A stretch of 34,671 nt of DNA from Verrucomicrobiota bacterium (GCA_021772615.1 JAJFLQ010000088.1:1-34671), one strand, 5' to 3'. Counted from the stretch's first letter, positions 1 to 7,944 are shown. The notes: generated from the letters alone by a model not told the origin. Numbers and translations: made by a program.

Positions 1-157
1 TTTTGCCATATTTCTTCAACCAATAACGAACAGTACCACAGCCCTTGATGCCATAAGCTTTACGGGCTTCTTCGTACGTTCGGAATTTGCCCGCTTCGTA
101 CTCTGAGACAACTTTTAATTTGAACGCTTCACTATAACGAATTACTGACTCTGCCAT
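1..157 (-). CDS. Transposase OrfA, IS3-family-like, N-terminal 52 residues
   Basis: This reading frame starts with ATG at 157, preceded by a good ribosome binding site (AAGGA, about 7 nt upstream), and runs off the left edge. The visible 52 residues include an N-terminal [17 protein letters not shown] segment, followed by an alpha-helical stretch ending in [12 protein letters not shown]. That is the helix-turn-helix pattern of IS3-family OrfA and other transposase_8-type DNA-binding proteins. In this family OrfA recognises the IS ends and is fused to the DDE catalytic OrfB by programmed frameshifting. The catalytic part would lie outside the window, so it cannot be judged whether the element is intact. 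Confidence 0.75.
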   Translation of the reverse strand, partial: MAESVIRYSEAFKLKVVSEYEAGKFRTYEEARKAYGIKGCGTVRYWLKKYGK

Positions 158-177
158 TATTACGTCCTTCGATATTA

Positions 178-196
178 GGTTGATAATCTGTCAACC
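178..196. repeat. Hairpin in the IS leader
   Basis: GGTTGA and TCAACC form a perfect 6-bp inverted repeat around a 7-nt loop, between the IS terminus and the transposase ribosome binding site. Such leader hairpins in some insertion sequences limit translation from impinging external transcripts. That role here is inferred from position only. Confidence 0.4.
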
Positions 197-215
197 TATA
201 TCAGGACGGGACATG

Positions 216-443
216 AATATCGAACATCGAACAAGAAATAATGAATGTCGAAGTTAAAGACATTGTCATCCTACGGCTAAAACCTCATCGAAATTCTGCA
301 CTCGAATAACGAAATCCTTAAGTCGATCTTCGAGATCGAATTTTCGATCCTTCGATATTTGTCATTCCGTGTTCGATGCTAGGTGTTCGAGATCGAATTT
401 CGATCCTTTAATATTTGTCATTTCTTGTTCGATGTTCAATATT
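216..443. repeat. TTCGA-rich intergenic repeat cluster (direct plus inverted copies)
   Basis: Two imperfect direct copies of about 50 nt lie at 329-378 and 386-434. Each begins TTCGAGATCGAATTT and ends near TTCGATG, with a period of 57 nt. In addition 216-238 is an inverted copy of 421-443, 23 nt with a single mismatch. The segment between (244-328) has further TCGAA words (CATCGAAATTC, CTCGAATAACGAAA). No reading frame of interest crosses it. This is a structured intergenic repeat of unknown function, not CRISPR-like: there are no regular unique spacers. Confidence 0.7.
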
Positions 444-691
444 TTGCCGTACCTTGTTCTGTGTGTATAAGGAACACATCACGTAATCCTTGTGCTGTTG
501 AACGACAACTGACTTGAATGTTTTCTCGTCAGGGTTCGCCTCAACGTCGGTGTAGGGACGAACCAGCGCGCGAATACATCCCCGCTGATTATCGGAATGT
601 ATTTTGCCGGCGGCGGCGGACGCAGCGGTGCCTTTTCAATCGTCTGCAACGCCCGGATCTCGTCTGCCTCCTTCAGCACATCCGATGGCGT
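444..691. other. Non-coding interval downstream of pgl
   Basis: I see no convincing gene here. The pgl frame stays open after its stop codon for about 70 more codons, but that stretch has no family resemblance I recognise and no start with a ribosome binding site. No obvious terminator hairpin with a T-run follows pgl on the minus strand. Confidence 0.4.
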
Positions 692-1375
692 TCAAGCGAG
701 AACGAAATCGGTCCAAACCTCGACACACCCGTGCCCAGCAACGGCACAACCCGCGGGAATCGATTGCGGCTCACGAAGTAACGTTGTCGCAATCGCCTTT
801 TTGCTTTCACCCGACACGAGAAAGATCAGCCGTTCGAATCGCTTCAGCAAAGCGGATGTCACGGAGACACGGTCAAAACCGGCCTGCTTCCCGGCGAAGA
901 TCGCATACGTACCGGCCTGCCTGGCGTGTTCAATGGAAAAAAGCGACGCCGTGTGCCCGTCCGCCCCGATACCCAGGATTGCGACTCGACAGGCGACATC
1001 GCGCGTGATAATCTGCGTGATATCGTTATGATAGCGCGTGGCTGCAGCGGCGCCGTCAAGGTCGGTGTGCACGCGAACCACACGGTTCTCGGGAAGTCCT
1101 GCGGCCGTCAGCAGATCACGGGTGCAGCCGTAATTGCTATGGACGGAATCCGGCGGGACGAGGCGCTCGTCACTGTACATAACAAACGCGCCGCCGCCGG
1201 CACGCACGCCGCCGCCGCCGACCAGCCGATATGCGGGTACCGGCGTGGAGCCGCCAGACAGCATCAACATAGCCGGAGTCGCCGAGGGTGTCGCGATCTC
1301 TTCGGCAATTGCGGCGGCGGCAGCGGCATCAAGCTGCTCGCGATCGGCGTAATTTGTAACCTTGAAATTAGTCAT
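692..1375 (-). CDS. pgl: 6-phosphogluconolactonase
   Basis: This 227-residue protein hydrolyses 6-phosphoglucono-1,5-lactone to 6-phosphogluconate, the second step of the oxidative pentose phosphate pathway, in the cytoplasm. The sequence shows the family's SGGSTP phosphate-binding loop (residues 40-45), the SDERLV motif (68-73) and the GIGADGHTASLF signature (135-146). Its length is normal for the DevB/SOL type. A glycine/alanine-rich segment (GGGGVRAGGGA, about 53-63) replaces the more usual helix sequence and is a little odd. The ATG at 1375 overlaps the zwf stop codon (ATGA), so the gene is the last of a translationally coupled rubredoxin-zwf-pgl unit and acts directly on the zwf product. 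Confidence 0.95.
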   Translation of the reverse strand: MTNFKVTNYADREQLDAAAAAAIAEEIATPSATPAMLMLSGGSTPVPAYRLVGGGGVRAGGGAFVMYSDERLVPPDSVHSNYGCTRDLLTAAGLPENRVVRVHTDLDGAAAATRYHNDITQIITRDVACRVAILGIGADGHTASLFSIEHARQAGTYAIFAGKQAGFDRVSVTSALLKRFERLIFLVSGESKKAIATTLLREPQSIPAGCAVAGHGCVEVWTDFVLA

Positions 1376-2841
1376 GAATTGCCATTGTCCGCATCCGCTA
1401 TCGGGCCACCGCTTCCGTAAGCGTAGTTCAAAGGTCGGATACGCTTTTCCTCAAGCTCATGCAGCGCCGGTGTAACAATATCCCATGACGCCACAAGTTC
1501 GTCGGCACGGATGAACAGGCTGCGATCACCCCGTAGTACATCAAGGAGCAGGCGCTCGTATGCATCCGGCACCACCGCCTGAAACTCCGAAGCATAGTGG
1601 AGATTCAATCGGGCGGTCCCCAACTTGTAGTCCAGACCAGGCACCTTGTTTGTTACGTGCAGTTCGATCGCTTCGTTTGGCTGCACGCGGATTACGAGGT
1701 GATTCGGCTCTGCGCCCGGATAGGCGCTGAAGATCGAATTTGTGATCGGCTTGAGAGATACGCGAATCTCAGTCATGTTTGTATCGACGGCCTTGCCTGC
1801 AGTCAGCGTAAAGGGTACGCCCCCCCAACGGTCATTGTCGATGTGTAGAATGGATTGCGCGTAGGTCGGCGTAATCGAATTCTCCGGAACCTCCGGATCG
1901 TCAAGATAACCGAGAGGCGTCCCGTTTGTAGCGGCGGTATATTGACCGATACGCAACGTGTCCAGGGTAATCGGCGTGATCGAGCGGAGCACATTGACCT
2001 TTTCATCGGAGATGTGCGCCGGCGCCAAAGATGCCGGACGCTCCATGGTGACGAGTGCCAGTATTTGCAGCAGATGATTCTGAACCACATCCCTGATGAT
2101 GCCGGCGTTGTCGAAATACCCTGCCCTGCCCTCACAACCGATCTTCTCGGTCCAGGCGATGGATATTGATTCGATATACTCCCGATGCCAGATCGGCTCG
2201 AAGATGAGGTTTGCAAACCGCAGAATCATCAAATTCTGGATCACTTCCTTCCCCAGATAATGATCGATGCGGTATGTTTGATCTTCGGCAAACAGCGTGC
2301 CGAGGCAACTCGTCAGTTCCGCCGACGATGCGGAATCGCGGCCGAACGGCTTTTCGATCACCACACGCGTCCACGGCTTCGCCACGGCATCGTTGGTGCC
2401 TGTTCGGCATAAATGCGACTGCCGTATCGACTGTGCGGCGGCAACGAATACGGACGGGGGTATCGCCATGTAAAAGACGGTATTGGCATCGGCATTGCCC
2501 AATGCGATCGTCTTATCCCGCAGGCGCTCAAACGACTCGGCACGATCGTACTGTCCACAGACATAATGACAGCACTTCAGGAACGCAGCCATTTTCTCCT
2601 GGCATTTCCCGGCCTCGGGCTCGTATCTACAGGTAAGGTGGCGGCTGATCAGCTCGCGATATGCCTCATCGGACATCGCTGTACGCGCGAAGCCAACGAT
2701 GCATACCTGATCCGGCAGCAGATCGTTACAATACAATGAAAACAAAGCGGGCACGAGTTTTCGCCGTGCGAGGTCGCCGGATGCGCCAATGATTACGATC
2801 GAGCAGGAAGATGAGCGGTGGTCCGATTCGGCTGAAGTCAT
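1372..2841 (-). CDS. zwf: Glucose-6-phosphate 1-dehydrogenase
   Basis: This enzyme oxidises glucose 6-phosphate to 6-phosphogluconolactone with NADP+ (or NAD+), feeding the oxidative pentose phosphate branch. The 489-residue protein has the dinucleotide-binding GASGDLARRK motif (residues 19-28), the EKPFG motif (163-167) and the substrate-binding, catalytic RIDHYLGKE motif (191-199), all intact. I place the start at the ATG at 2841. The frame stays open 18 codons further, but that extension overlaps the rubredoxin gene and the nucleotide-binding motif would then sit too far in. The chosen start lies 8 nt after the rubredoxin stop. There is no clear Shine-Dalgarno sequence, so translation may depend on coupling. 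The stop overlaps the pgl start by 4 nt. Confidence 0.97.
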   Translation of the reverse strand: MTSAESDHRSSSCSIVIIGASGDLARRKLVPALFSLYCNDLLPDQVCIVGFARTAMSDEAYRELISRHLTCRYEPEAGKCQEKMAAFLKCCHYVCGQYDRAESFERLRDKTIALGNADANTVFYMAIPPSVFVAAAQSIRQSHLCRTGTNDAVAKPWTRVVIEKPFGRDSASSAELTSCLGTLFAEDQTYRIDHYLGKEVIQNLMILRFANLIFEPIWHREYIESISIAWTEKIGCEGRAGYFDNAGIIRDVVQNHLLQILALVTMERPASLAPAHISDEKVNVLRSITPITLDTLRIGQYTAATNGTPLGYLDDPEVPENSITPTYAQSILHIDNDRWGGVPFTLTAGKAVDTNMTEIRVSLKPITNSIFSAYPGAEPNHLVIRVQPNEAIELHVTNKVPGLDYKLGTARLNLHYASEFQAVVPDAYERLLLDVLRGDRSLFIRADELVASWDIVTPALHELEEKRIRPLNYAYGSGGPIADADNGNS

Positions 2842-2849
2842 GCGAAATG

Positions 2850-3008
2850 CTATTGGACCACAAAATCTTCTTTTTCTGCGCCGCAATCCGGGCACACCCA
2901 GTCGTCCGGGATCTTGGCAAATGCCGTTCCGGCCTTGATCCCGCTATCCACGTCGCCTAGCTCCGGGTCATATATATACCCACAAATCTCACAAACATAC
3001 ACGTCCAT
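2850..3008 (-). CDS. Rubredoxin
   Basis: This 52-residue protein is a one-iron electron carrier. Its sequence has the two CxxCG-type knuckles that bind the Fe(SCys)4 centre: CEICG (residues 6-10) and CPDCG (39-43). Between them are the typical YIYDPELGD segment (11-19), the KAGTAF stretch (25-30) and the IPDDWVCP motif (33-40). The start is the ATG at 3008 and the stop (TAG, 2850-2852) lies just before zwf. Rubredoxins usually serve oxygen- or peroxide-reducing enzymes such as rubrerythrin or flavodiiron protein, or rubredoxin-dependent oxidoreductases. None of those partners is in the window. Its place at the head of an NADPH-producing operon is suggestive of redox stress use, but that is inference. 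Confidence 0.95.
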   Translation of the reverse strand: MDVYVCEICGYIYDPELGDVDSGIKAGTAFAKIPDDWVCPDCGAEKEDFVVQ

Positions 3009-3170
3009 AACAGTACACTCACACAGTTAAATTTTGTTTACACTCACCTGCCATACAATCCACAGAGGTTGCAAGACACTCCGGTTGCAGGCGGCGGAGA
3101 TTATAGACCGCCCATGATTCGAAAACAAGTATACGGTATAAACTTCGTTACTTTTTAGACTTCAGGCATA

Positions 3171-3200
3171 TTGTAAAACGATATTGGGTCCGTATATATT
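3171..3200 (+). promoter_or_regulatory. Candidate sigma-70 type promoter for the GAF-GspE gene
   Basis: TTGTAA (3171-3176) is followed after 16 nt by TATATA, or after 18 nt by TATATT (3193-3200), about 35 nt before the start codon. It lies in the divergent spacer between the rubredoxin operon and the ATPase gene. A strong ribosome binding site, GAGGG (3225-3229), precedes the ATG at 3235. This is a sequence match only. Confidence 0.4.
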
Positions 3201-3234
3201 AAGCTCAAATTCTTGAAAACGTCTGAGGGTTTAT

Positions 3235-5550
3235 ATGAGTAGCGGAATTGAGTATGTAGAAGACGAACTGGATCAGCTTGAGGAATCATCTGATTATCAG
3301 GCGCGTTTGAACTCGATGTATCAGAAAATCCACGAGGCAGAGCACCTCGAGGATATCCTGTGGCAGCTTGAACAGGACCTGTTGTCGATCGTCAATGCAG
3401 AACGTTTGACCATATACCGCAAAGACAAAGAAGGCCGCGAAATCGTCTCCTGGTACCGTACCGGCGATGAATTGATGGAAGAGATTGTTCTCCCGCTGAG
3501 CCCGTCATCGATTGCCGGATACGTCGCCATGAGCCAGCAACCGGTGCGCATTGACGACGTGTACGACACGGATTTCCTCAAATCCGTGCATCCGAAACTT
3601 GCCTTTGACTACAGCTACGACCGCAGCACCGGCTTCCTCACGACAGCGATGATTGTGGTGCCGATCAAGTTCAAAGACACACTGCTCGGTGTCATGCAGG
3701 TCATCAACCGCCGCGACGGCGGGGCATTCACAGATATCGAGTATGAGCACGCGCTGGAAATCGCCAAGGTCATGGGCCAGAAGTTCCGCTACGACCTCAA
3801 GACCACCCTTGGCCCGTATGACCTGCTGATACAAAACGGCAAGATCGGCCTCGAGAAACTCGAAGAATACGAGGAGCGTTCTGCTGCAGAAAATACATCA
3901 GTGACCCAACTGCTGGTAAAGGATGCAGGGCTGCCGGTGGAGGAAGTAGGTGCCTCGCTGGAACAGTACTACCAGGTACCGTTCATGAAGTACGACCCCG
4001 AGATCATGATCGACGAAGAGATACTCGACAACCTCAACAAGAGCTATCTCGCCGGAAACTGCTGGGTGCCGCTGTCGGTAAACTCAGAAAAAGCCGTCAT
4101 TCTCATCGACGATCCCAACGACTCCGAGCGCATAATGGAAATCCAGAATGTGCTCAACGTAATGAGTTATGAATTTCTGGTCGGCCTGAAAGAGGACATT
4201 TTATCCTACCTTGGATTTGAGATGTCCGGCGAGGAGAAGCAGGACCAGCCCGAAGAACGCGAAATGAGCGACATCCTTTCGGACCTTGAGTCCGAAGTTT
4301 TCATCGCGGACGAGGCGGGCGACGGAACAGACGAATTGGCGGATCCGAACGCATCGGCAGTCGTCCAGCTGGTTAACAAAATCATTGCCGACGCGTACCA
4401 CCTCAACACGTCCGATATTCATATCGAGCCGCACAAGGGCAAGCGGCCGGCGGATGTGCGTGTACGCGTGGACGGCGTCAACCGTCTTATGACCCATATA
4501 CCGGTCACACACATTCGCGCTGCAGTAGCGCGTATCAAGGTCATGTCGCGACTCGATATTACCGAGAATCGCAAACCGCAGGACGGAAAAATTGGCGTAA
4601 AACTTCGTGGCAAACCGGTCGAGCTGCGTATCGCTACACTTCCGACGGTGAATGGTGAAAGTGTCGTTATGCGTATTCTCGCCGGCGGTGACAAGACCAT
4701 GCCGTTCGATGCGCTGGGCCTAACGGAAAATAACGAGACCAGATGCAACGAGCTGTTGACCCACCCACACGGCGTATTCCTGGTGGTAGGACCAACCGGG
4801 TCCGGTAAAACGACAACACTGCATGCTATTCTGGGCAAGATGAATACGGTCGAGCGGAAGATCGTAACGGCCGAGGATCCGGTCGAAATTACGCAGCCCG
4901 GCCTGCAACAGGTCCAGGTGATGCCGAAGATTGGCTATACCTTTGCCGCGGCGATCCGTGCATTCCTGCGTTGCGGTCCGGATATCATTCTTATCGGTGA
5001 GATGCGTGACCATGAGACAGCGGCAACGGGAATTGAAGCGTCCTTAACCGGGCACCTTGTGTTTTCCACGTTGCATACAAACTCGGCGCCCGAGACGATC
5101 ACACGCCTTCTCGACATGGATCTGGACCCGCTGAACTTCGCCGATGCTTTTATCGGCGTGCTTGCACAGCGGCTTATGCGGACATTGTGCAAGAATTGCA
5201 AAGAGCCTTACAAGCCGGACCAGGAGGAGATCGATAAACTCGTGCACTATTACGGCGAAGAGTATTTTTCTGAAATGAAGATCGACCTCGACGCTTTGGA
5301 GCTTCACAGGACAGGGGCATGCGACAAATGCGGCGGAACAGGTTACGCCGGTCGTTGCGGTATACACGAGCTACTCGAGGCAACGCCGGACATGAAAAAG
5401 CTCATTGCACGAAAAGCCCCGGTCGCCGAGCTTCGCGACCTTGCCATGTCGCAAAACATGCGCACACTGCAACAAGACGCCATCTACCGCATCCTGATCG
5501 GCAAAACCGATCTGAATCAGTATTACCGCGTCTGCGGCGGTGGTCACTAG
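3235..5550 (+). CDS. GspE/PilB-family ATPase with N-terminal GAF domain
   Basis: This 771-residue protein belongs to the secretion/type IV pilus assembly ATPases, which hydrolyse ATP at the inner membrane to drive pseudopilus or pilus polymerisation. Residues about 35-185 read as a GAF sensor domain (ending VVPIKFKDTLLGVMQVINRR). Residues about 192-330 resemble an MshEN/GspE N-domain but lack the RLG element expected for c-di-GMP binding. The C-terminal half is a canonical ATPase: Asp box TAEDPVE (545-551), Walker A GPTGSGKTT (519-527), Walker B DIILIGEMRD (583-592), His box STLHTN (611-616), and a zinc site C652/C655/C696/C699. The usual FLRQDPD segment reads FLRCGPD here. No other pilus or secretion gene adjoins it. 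A clear GAGGG site supports the start. Confidence 0.92.
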   Translation: MSSGIEYVEDELDQLEESSDYQARLNSMYQKIHEAEHLEDILWQLEQDLLSIVNAERLTIYRKDKEGREIVSWYRTGDELMEEIVLPLSPSSIAGYVAMSQQPVRIDDVYDTDFLKSVHPKLAFDYSYDRSTGFLTTAMIVVPIKFKDTLLGVMQVINRRDGGAFTDIEYEHALEIAKVMGQKFRYDLKTTLGPYDLLIQNGKIGLEKLEEYEERSAAENTSVTQLLVKDAGLPVEEVGASLEQYYQVPFMKYDPEIMIDEEILDNLNKSYLAGNCWVPLSVNSEKAVILIDDPNDSERIMEIQNVLNVMSYEFLVGLKEDILSYLGFEMSGEEKQDQPEEREMSDILSDLESEVFIADEAGDGTDELADPNASAVVQLVNKIIADAYHLNTSDIHIEPHKGKRPADVRVRVDGVNRLMTHIPVTHIRAAVARIKVMSRLDITENRKPQDGKIGVKLRGKPVELRIATLPTVNGESVVMRILAGGDKTMPFDALGLTENNETRCNELLTHPHGVFLVVGPTGSGKTTTLHAILGKMNTVERKIVTAEDPVEITQPGLQQVQVMPKIGYTFAAAIRAFLRCGPDIILIGEMRDHETAATGIEASLTGHLVFSTLHTNSAPETITRLLDMDLDPLNFADAFIGVLAQRLMRTLCKNCKEPYKPDQEEIDKLVHYYGEEYFSEMKIDLDALELHRTGACDKCGGTGYAGRCGIHELLEATPDMKKLIARKAPVAELRDLAMSQNMRTLQQDAIYRILIGKTDLNQYYRVCGGGH

Positions 5551-5593
5551 ACGGGACGCCATACGATCAGCTGGTGATACACACCGATTGCAC

Positions 5594-5607
5594 AGACAGG
5601 AATGTCT
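5594..5607. other. Small inverted repeat in the convergent spacer
   Basis: AGACA and TGTCT pair around a GGAA loop in the 157-nt gap between the plus-strand ATPase gene and the minus-strand glycosyltransferase. There is no T-run, so it is a weak terminator candidate at best. Nothing else is evident in this gap. Confidence 0.2.
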
Positions 5608-5707
5608 ATGCTACTCCCCGTCGAACCGCGTTCAGCAGCACCACATCCGGACTCGCGAAGCACAGCCCCCAATCGCCGATGTTGCTCCCGGCAATCGATA
5701 TTCACGG

Positions 5708-6811
5708 TTACCCGCCTGCCAGCACGTCGCGGTAAATCGCGTCGATTTTCTCCAACGCCGCACGACCTGAGTACACTGTATCCACACGAAGCCGGAGCGC
5801 GCTCGACAGCGACGCCCGTCGTTGCGGCGACTGAAGCAGCGCCAGGATTCCGTCCGCCAGCTTTTCCGGACACCCAGGTTCGACGATGACGCCGGCAGCT
5901 CCGTAATCAAGGACCTCTGGGCATTGTCCGACTTTCGTCGCGACCACCGGCAACCCGGCAGCGCCGTATTCCAGCAGCGCCAGCGGCAGACCTTCCGACA
6001 CCGAACTAAGCACCGCAATATCCGCTGCTTTGAGGACCGACGGCACATCTCCGCGGGCACCGAGAATCTCAACATGATCCGCAAGAAACAGGTCATCAAC
6101 AGCATGCCGAACCTGCTCAAAATAGCTGTCATCATTGCAACAGCCGACCAGAAACAGTCGCGCATCCGACTCGGCAGCAACAACGTGAGCCATTGCTTTC
6201 AGCAATGTCAGGTGATCCTTCTGGGGTTTGAAATTGGCTACACATACAATCCGCTTGCCGGCGGCCCCTGTCAGTTGCGCTGCCGTCACGTCCTGTGCCG
6301 GTTCGGATACGACAAAGTTGTAAACCACGTGGACGCGCTCCCTGTCCATACCCAGACCTTCGCGGCTCCAGTTTGCGAGCTTTTCGTTCACTGCAATCAC
6401 ACCGCTCACGCGGGATTTGACCATGCGATAGGGTATCGTGAAGCGGGTTTTGACATCGACGAGCCCGTAGTGATCGTGCCACAACAAGGCTGGAGATGGC
6501 GAGGAAAGAGCAGCAAGAAAGGCGGTAAGTATTGAGGTGCTGTGCGCGTGCAGCACGGCGATGTGATGATCCCGAATATAGGCGCTCAGCTTTCGGAGCG
6601 CCTGCCCGTCGAATCGCCGTTTGCGATTGAGCTGTAGCCGACCCACATCAGAGGCGACCTCGGCGCTGAGCGCACCGTCGCGACGGGTGGTGCACAAATG
6701 GCATCGGTAACGCTCCCTCGGCAGGGTATTAACCAGATTAACAGCCACGCGTTCGGCGCCGCCGACATCCAGCGAGTCGATCAGATGGAGGATATTTACC
6801 GGCGCCGCCAT
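5708..6811 (-). CDS. Glycosyltransferase family 4 (GT-B fold)
   Basis: This 367-residue protein would transfer a sugar from a nucleotide donor to a growing glycan on the cytoplasmic face. The N-terminal domain opens ILHLIDSLDVGGAERVA, the classic GT4 acceptor-side start with the GGAE motif (17-20). The C-terminal donor domain has VANFKPQKDH (191-200) and the EX7E motif, with E273 and E281 in SEGLPLALLEYGAAGLPVV. Length is typical and the frame is intact. Donor and acceptor cannot be read from sequence. It is the last gene of the polysaccharide cluster in this window and is separated from the rest by the plus-strand toxin-antitoxin pair, so it probably has its own promoter. It converges on the ATPase gene. 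Confidence 0.92.
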   Translation of the reverse strand: MAAPVNILHLIDSLDVGGAERVAVNLVNTLPRERYRCHLCTTRRDGALSAEVASDVGRLQLNRKRRFDGQALRKLSAYIRDHHIAVLHAHSTSILTAFLAALSSPSPALLWHDHYGLVDVKTRFTIPYRMVKSRVSGVIAVNEKLANWSREGLGMDRERVHVVYNFVVSEPAQDVTAAQLTGAAGKRIVCVANFKPQKDHLTLLKAMAHVVAAESDARLFLVGCCNDDSYFEQVRHAVDDLFLADHVEILGARGDVPSVLKAADIAVLSSVSEGLPLALLEYGAAGLPVVATKVGQCPEVLDYGAAGVIVEPGCPEKLADGILALLQSPQRRASLSSALRLRVDTVYSGRAALEKIDAIYRDVLAGG

Positions 6812-6942
6812 CGCAAATCGTCTTCTGCCCCCACAGTCATTCGTATCTGTCCGACGTTATCTACTTCGAAATTCCGACAGGCCGAACGGTTGCTTCATCC
6901 GGCCTTCACGCTCGCAGCCACTCACGGAAAAGACAACCAGCA

Positions 6943-6971
6943 TTGATTACCGACCGCCCCGGAATTATAGT
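6943..6971 (+). promoter_or_regulatory. Candidate promoter of the MntA-HepT pair
   Basis: TTGATT (6943-6948) and TATAGT (6966-6971) are separated by exactly 17 nt, a good sigma-70 type match. Transcription would start near 6978, on top of the first possible ATG (6977). The transcript would therefore be nearly leaderless, or translation would begin at a later codon such as the GTG at 7040. Confidence 0.5.
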
Positions 6972-6976
6972 CCCGC

Positions 6977-7447
6977 ATGAATGCAGGCCAAACTACCACC
7001 GCCGCAAGTACCGGCAAAGAACACCGTGACGCACGGAACGTGTCCGGAGACACATTGCCGAACCTGGAGCTCTTGCCTCCTGTATTCGGGCGTTATCCTG
7101 ACATTGAGGCGGTATACCTCTTTGGCTCCATCGCCACAAATCGATTCGGTCCGCTCAGTGATATCGATCTGGCCATCTACCCGAACGCCCCCGATGTCCG
7201 TGACAAACACCTGGATCTCTTAACCGATCTCGCTCGGGTAGGTTTCTGCGACACCGATCTTGTGTATCTTGATATAGACGATATCGTCCTCAAATTCGAA
7301 GCTGTGCGTTGCAATCGGATTATCTATCAGACCGCCGGCTTCGACTCCGGCAGCTACTACTCCAAAATCCTTCGCCAATACTTTGATTTCCTGCCATATC
7401 TGCGATATCAGAGAAAAGCATACAAAGAACGAATCCTCAATTCCTGA
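6977..7447 (+). CDS. mntA: MntA-type nucleotidyltransferase antitoxin
   Basis: This is a minimal nucleotidyltransferase of the MntA group. In characterised HepT/MntA pairs this protein adds AMP to the HEPN toxin and so neutralises it. The signature GSX10DXD is complete: G50-S51 followed by D62-I-D64 in the segment FGSIATNRFGPLSDIDLAI. A third acidic residue is likely the aspartate in CDTDLVYLD. Called from the first ATG the protein has 156 residues. The GTG at 7040 would give 135 residues, put the motif at about residue 29 as in compact MntA proteins, and fit the promoter at 6943-6971. It lies 8 nt before the hepT-like gene and on the strand opposite to the surrounding cluster, as expected of a mobile accessory module. 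Confidence 0.88.
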   Translation: MNAGQTTTAASTGKEHRDARNVSGDTLPNLELLPPVFGRYPDIEAVYLFGSIATNRFGPLSDIDLAIYPNAPDVRDKHLDLLTDLARVGFCDTDLVYLDIDDIVLKFEAVRCNRIIYQTAGFDSGSYYSKILRQYFDFLPYLRYQRKAYKERILNS

Positions 7448-7455
7448 TCAGAGAA

Positions 7456-7869
7456 ATGGTAAAACCGGAAGTCTTGCGAAAACGGCTGAACAAGCTGGAC
7501 GAGTATATCGCGATCCTGCGAACCCTGCAACGCTATTCCTACGCGGACTTCGCCGCCAACCCGCAGTGTTATGGCAGTGCGGAGCGTTTTTTGCAGCTGG
7601 CGATTGAAGCCCTAACTGACATGGGAAATCACGTTATTGCCGACGACAACCTGGGCAACGTGAACTGGCACAGCGATATACCCAACATACTTCACTCGGG
7701 CGGCCTTATTACGGACGAACAAAGAGAAACCTGGATCAGGATGATCGGATTCAGAAACGCCCTGGTCCACGATTACGTGGACATCGATCGACACGTCGTC
7801 TACGATGTGTTGCAGAATCGGCTCGATGAAATCCACGCGTTTCGCAAGGTTTTCGCCAATTGGTTGTGA
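7456..7869 (+). CDS. hepT: HepT-type HEPN toxin (RNase)
   Basis: This 137-residue all-alpha protein is a HEPN-domain toxin of the HepT/DUF86 group, which cleaves RNA as a dimer. The catalytic RX4HXY motif is intact in RNALVHDY: R100, H105 and Y107. In studied pairs the motif tyrosine is the residue AMPylated by MntA, and it is present here. The N-terminal helix (KPEVLRKRLNKLDEYIAIL) and the segment AERFLQLAIEALTDMGNHVI fit the family. The gene follows the antitoxin by 8 nt, giving a two-gene operon. No sign of inactivation is visible, so the pair is probably functional and may stabilise the locus or act in phage defence. Confidence 0.9.
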   Translation: MVKPEVLRKRLNKLDEYIAILRTLQRYSYADFAANPQCYGSAERFLQLAIEALTDMGNHVIADDNLGNVNWHSDIPNILHSGGLITDEQRETWIRMIGFRNALVHDYVDIDRHVVYDVLQNRLDEIHAFRKVFANWL

Positions 7870-7916
7870 TGCGTGGTTACCGACAACTCAGCTAAAGATG
7901 CAACGTCACTCCCCAT

Positions 7917-7944
7917 AGCAGATGCCGACAGCTGGTCGTCTGCT
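7917..7944. terminator. Hairpin between convergent hepT and glycosyltransferase genes
   Basis: AGCAGA pairs with TCTGCT and, inside a 3-nt bulge, CGAC pairs with GTCG around an AGCTG loop. The position between two converging genes suits a bidirectional terminator, but no T-run follows on either strand. Confidence 0.3.

Larger units (their letters stand above)
1..213 (-). mobile_element. Left end of an IS3-like insertion sequence (truncated by window edge)
   Basis: Read on the minus strand, the element begins with TGTCCCGTCCTGATATAGG at about position 213, which looks like an IS3-type terminal sequence. It runs through a short leader into a transposase orfA. Only this end lies in the window; the opposite end and orfB lie to the left. 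The terminus abuts a TTCGA-rich repeat region, so the target may have been that repeat. No target duplication can be scored with only one end. Confidence 0.65.

Noticed and set aside
329..434. Possible CRISPR array
   Set aside because: There are only two imperfect repeats separated by a few bases and no unique spacers or cas genes.
479..691. Open extension of pgl after its stop codon
   Set aside because: The frame continues in phase for about 70 codons, but the pgl protein is full length without it and the extension has no family resemblance. Readthrough is possible but not supported.
2842..2895. N-terminal extension of zwf
   Set aside because: The 18 extra codons overlap the rubredoxin gene and the ATG at 2841 gives a normal-length protein.
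5822..6535. 237-codon plus-strand open frame
   Set aside because: It is antisense to an intact GT4 gene with all motifs; its sequence is Arg/Gln/His-rich and non-homologous to anything I recognise.
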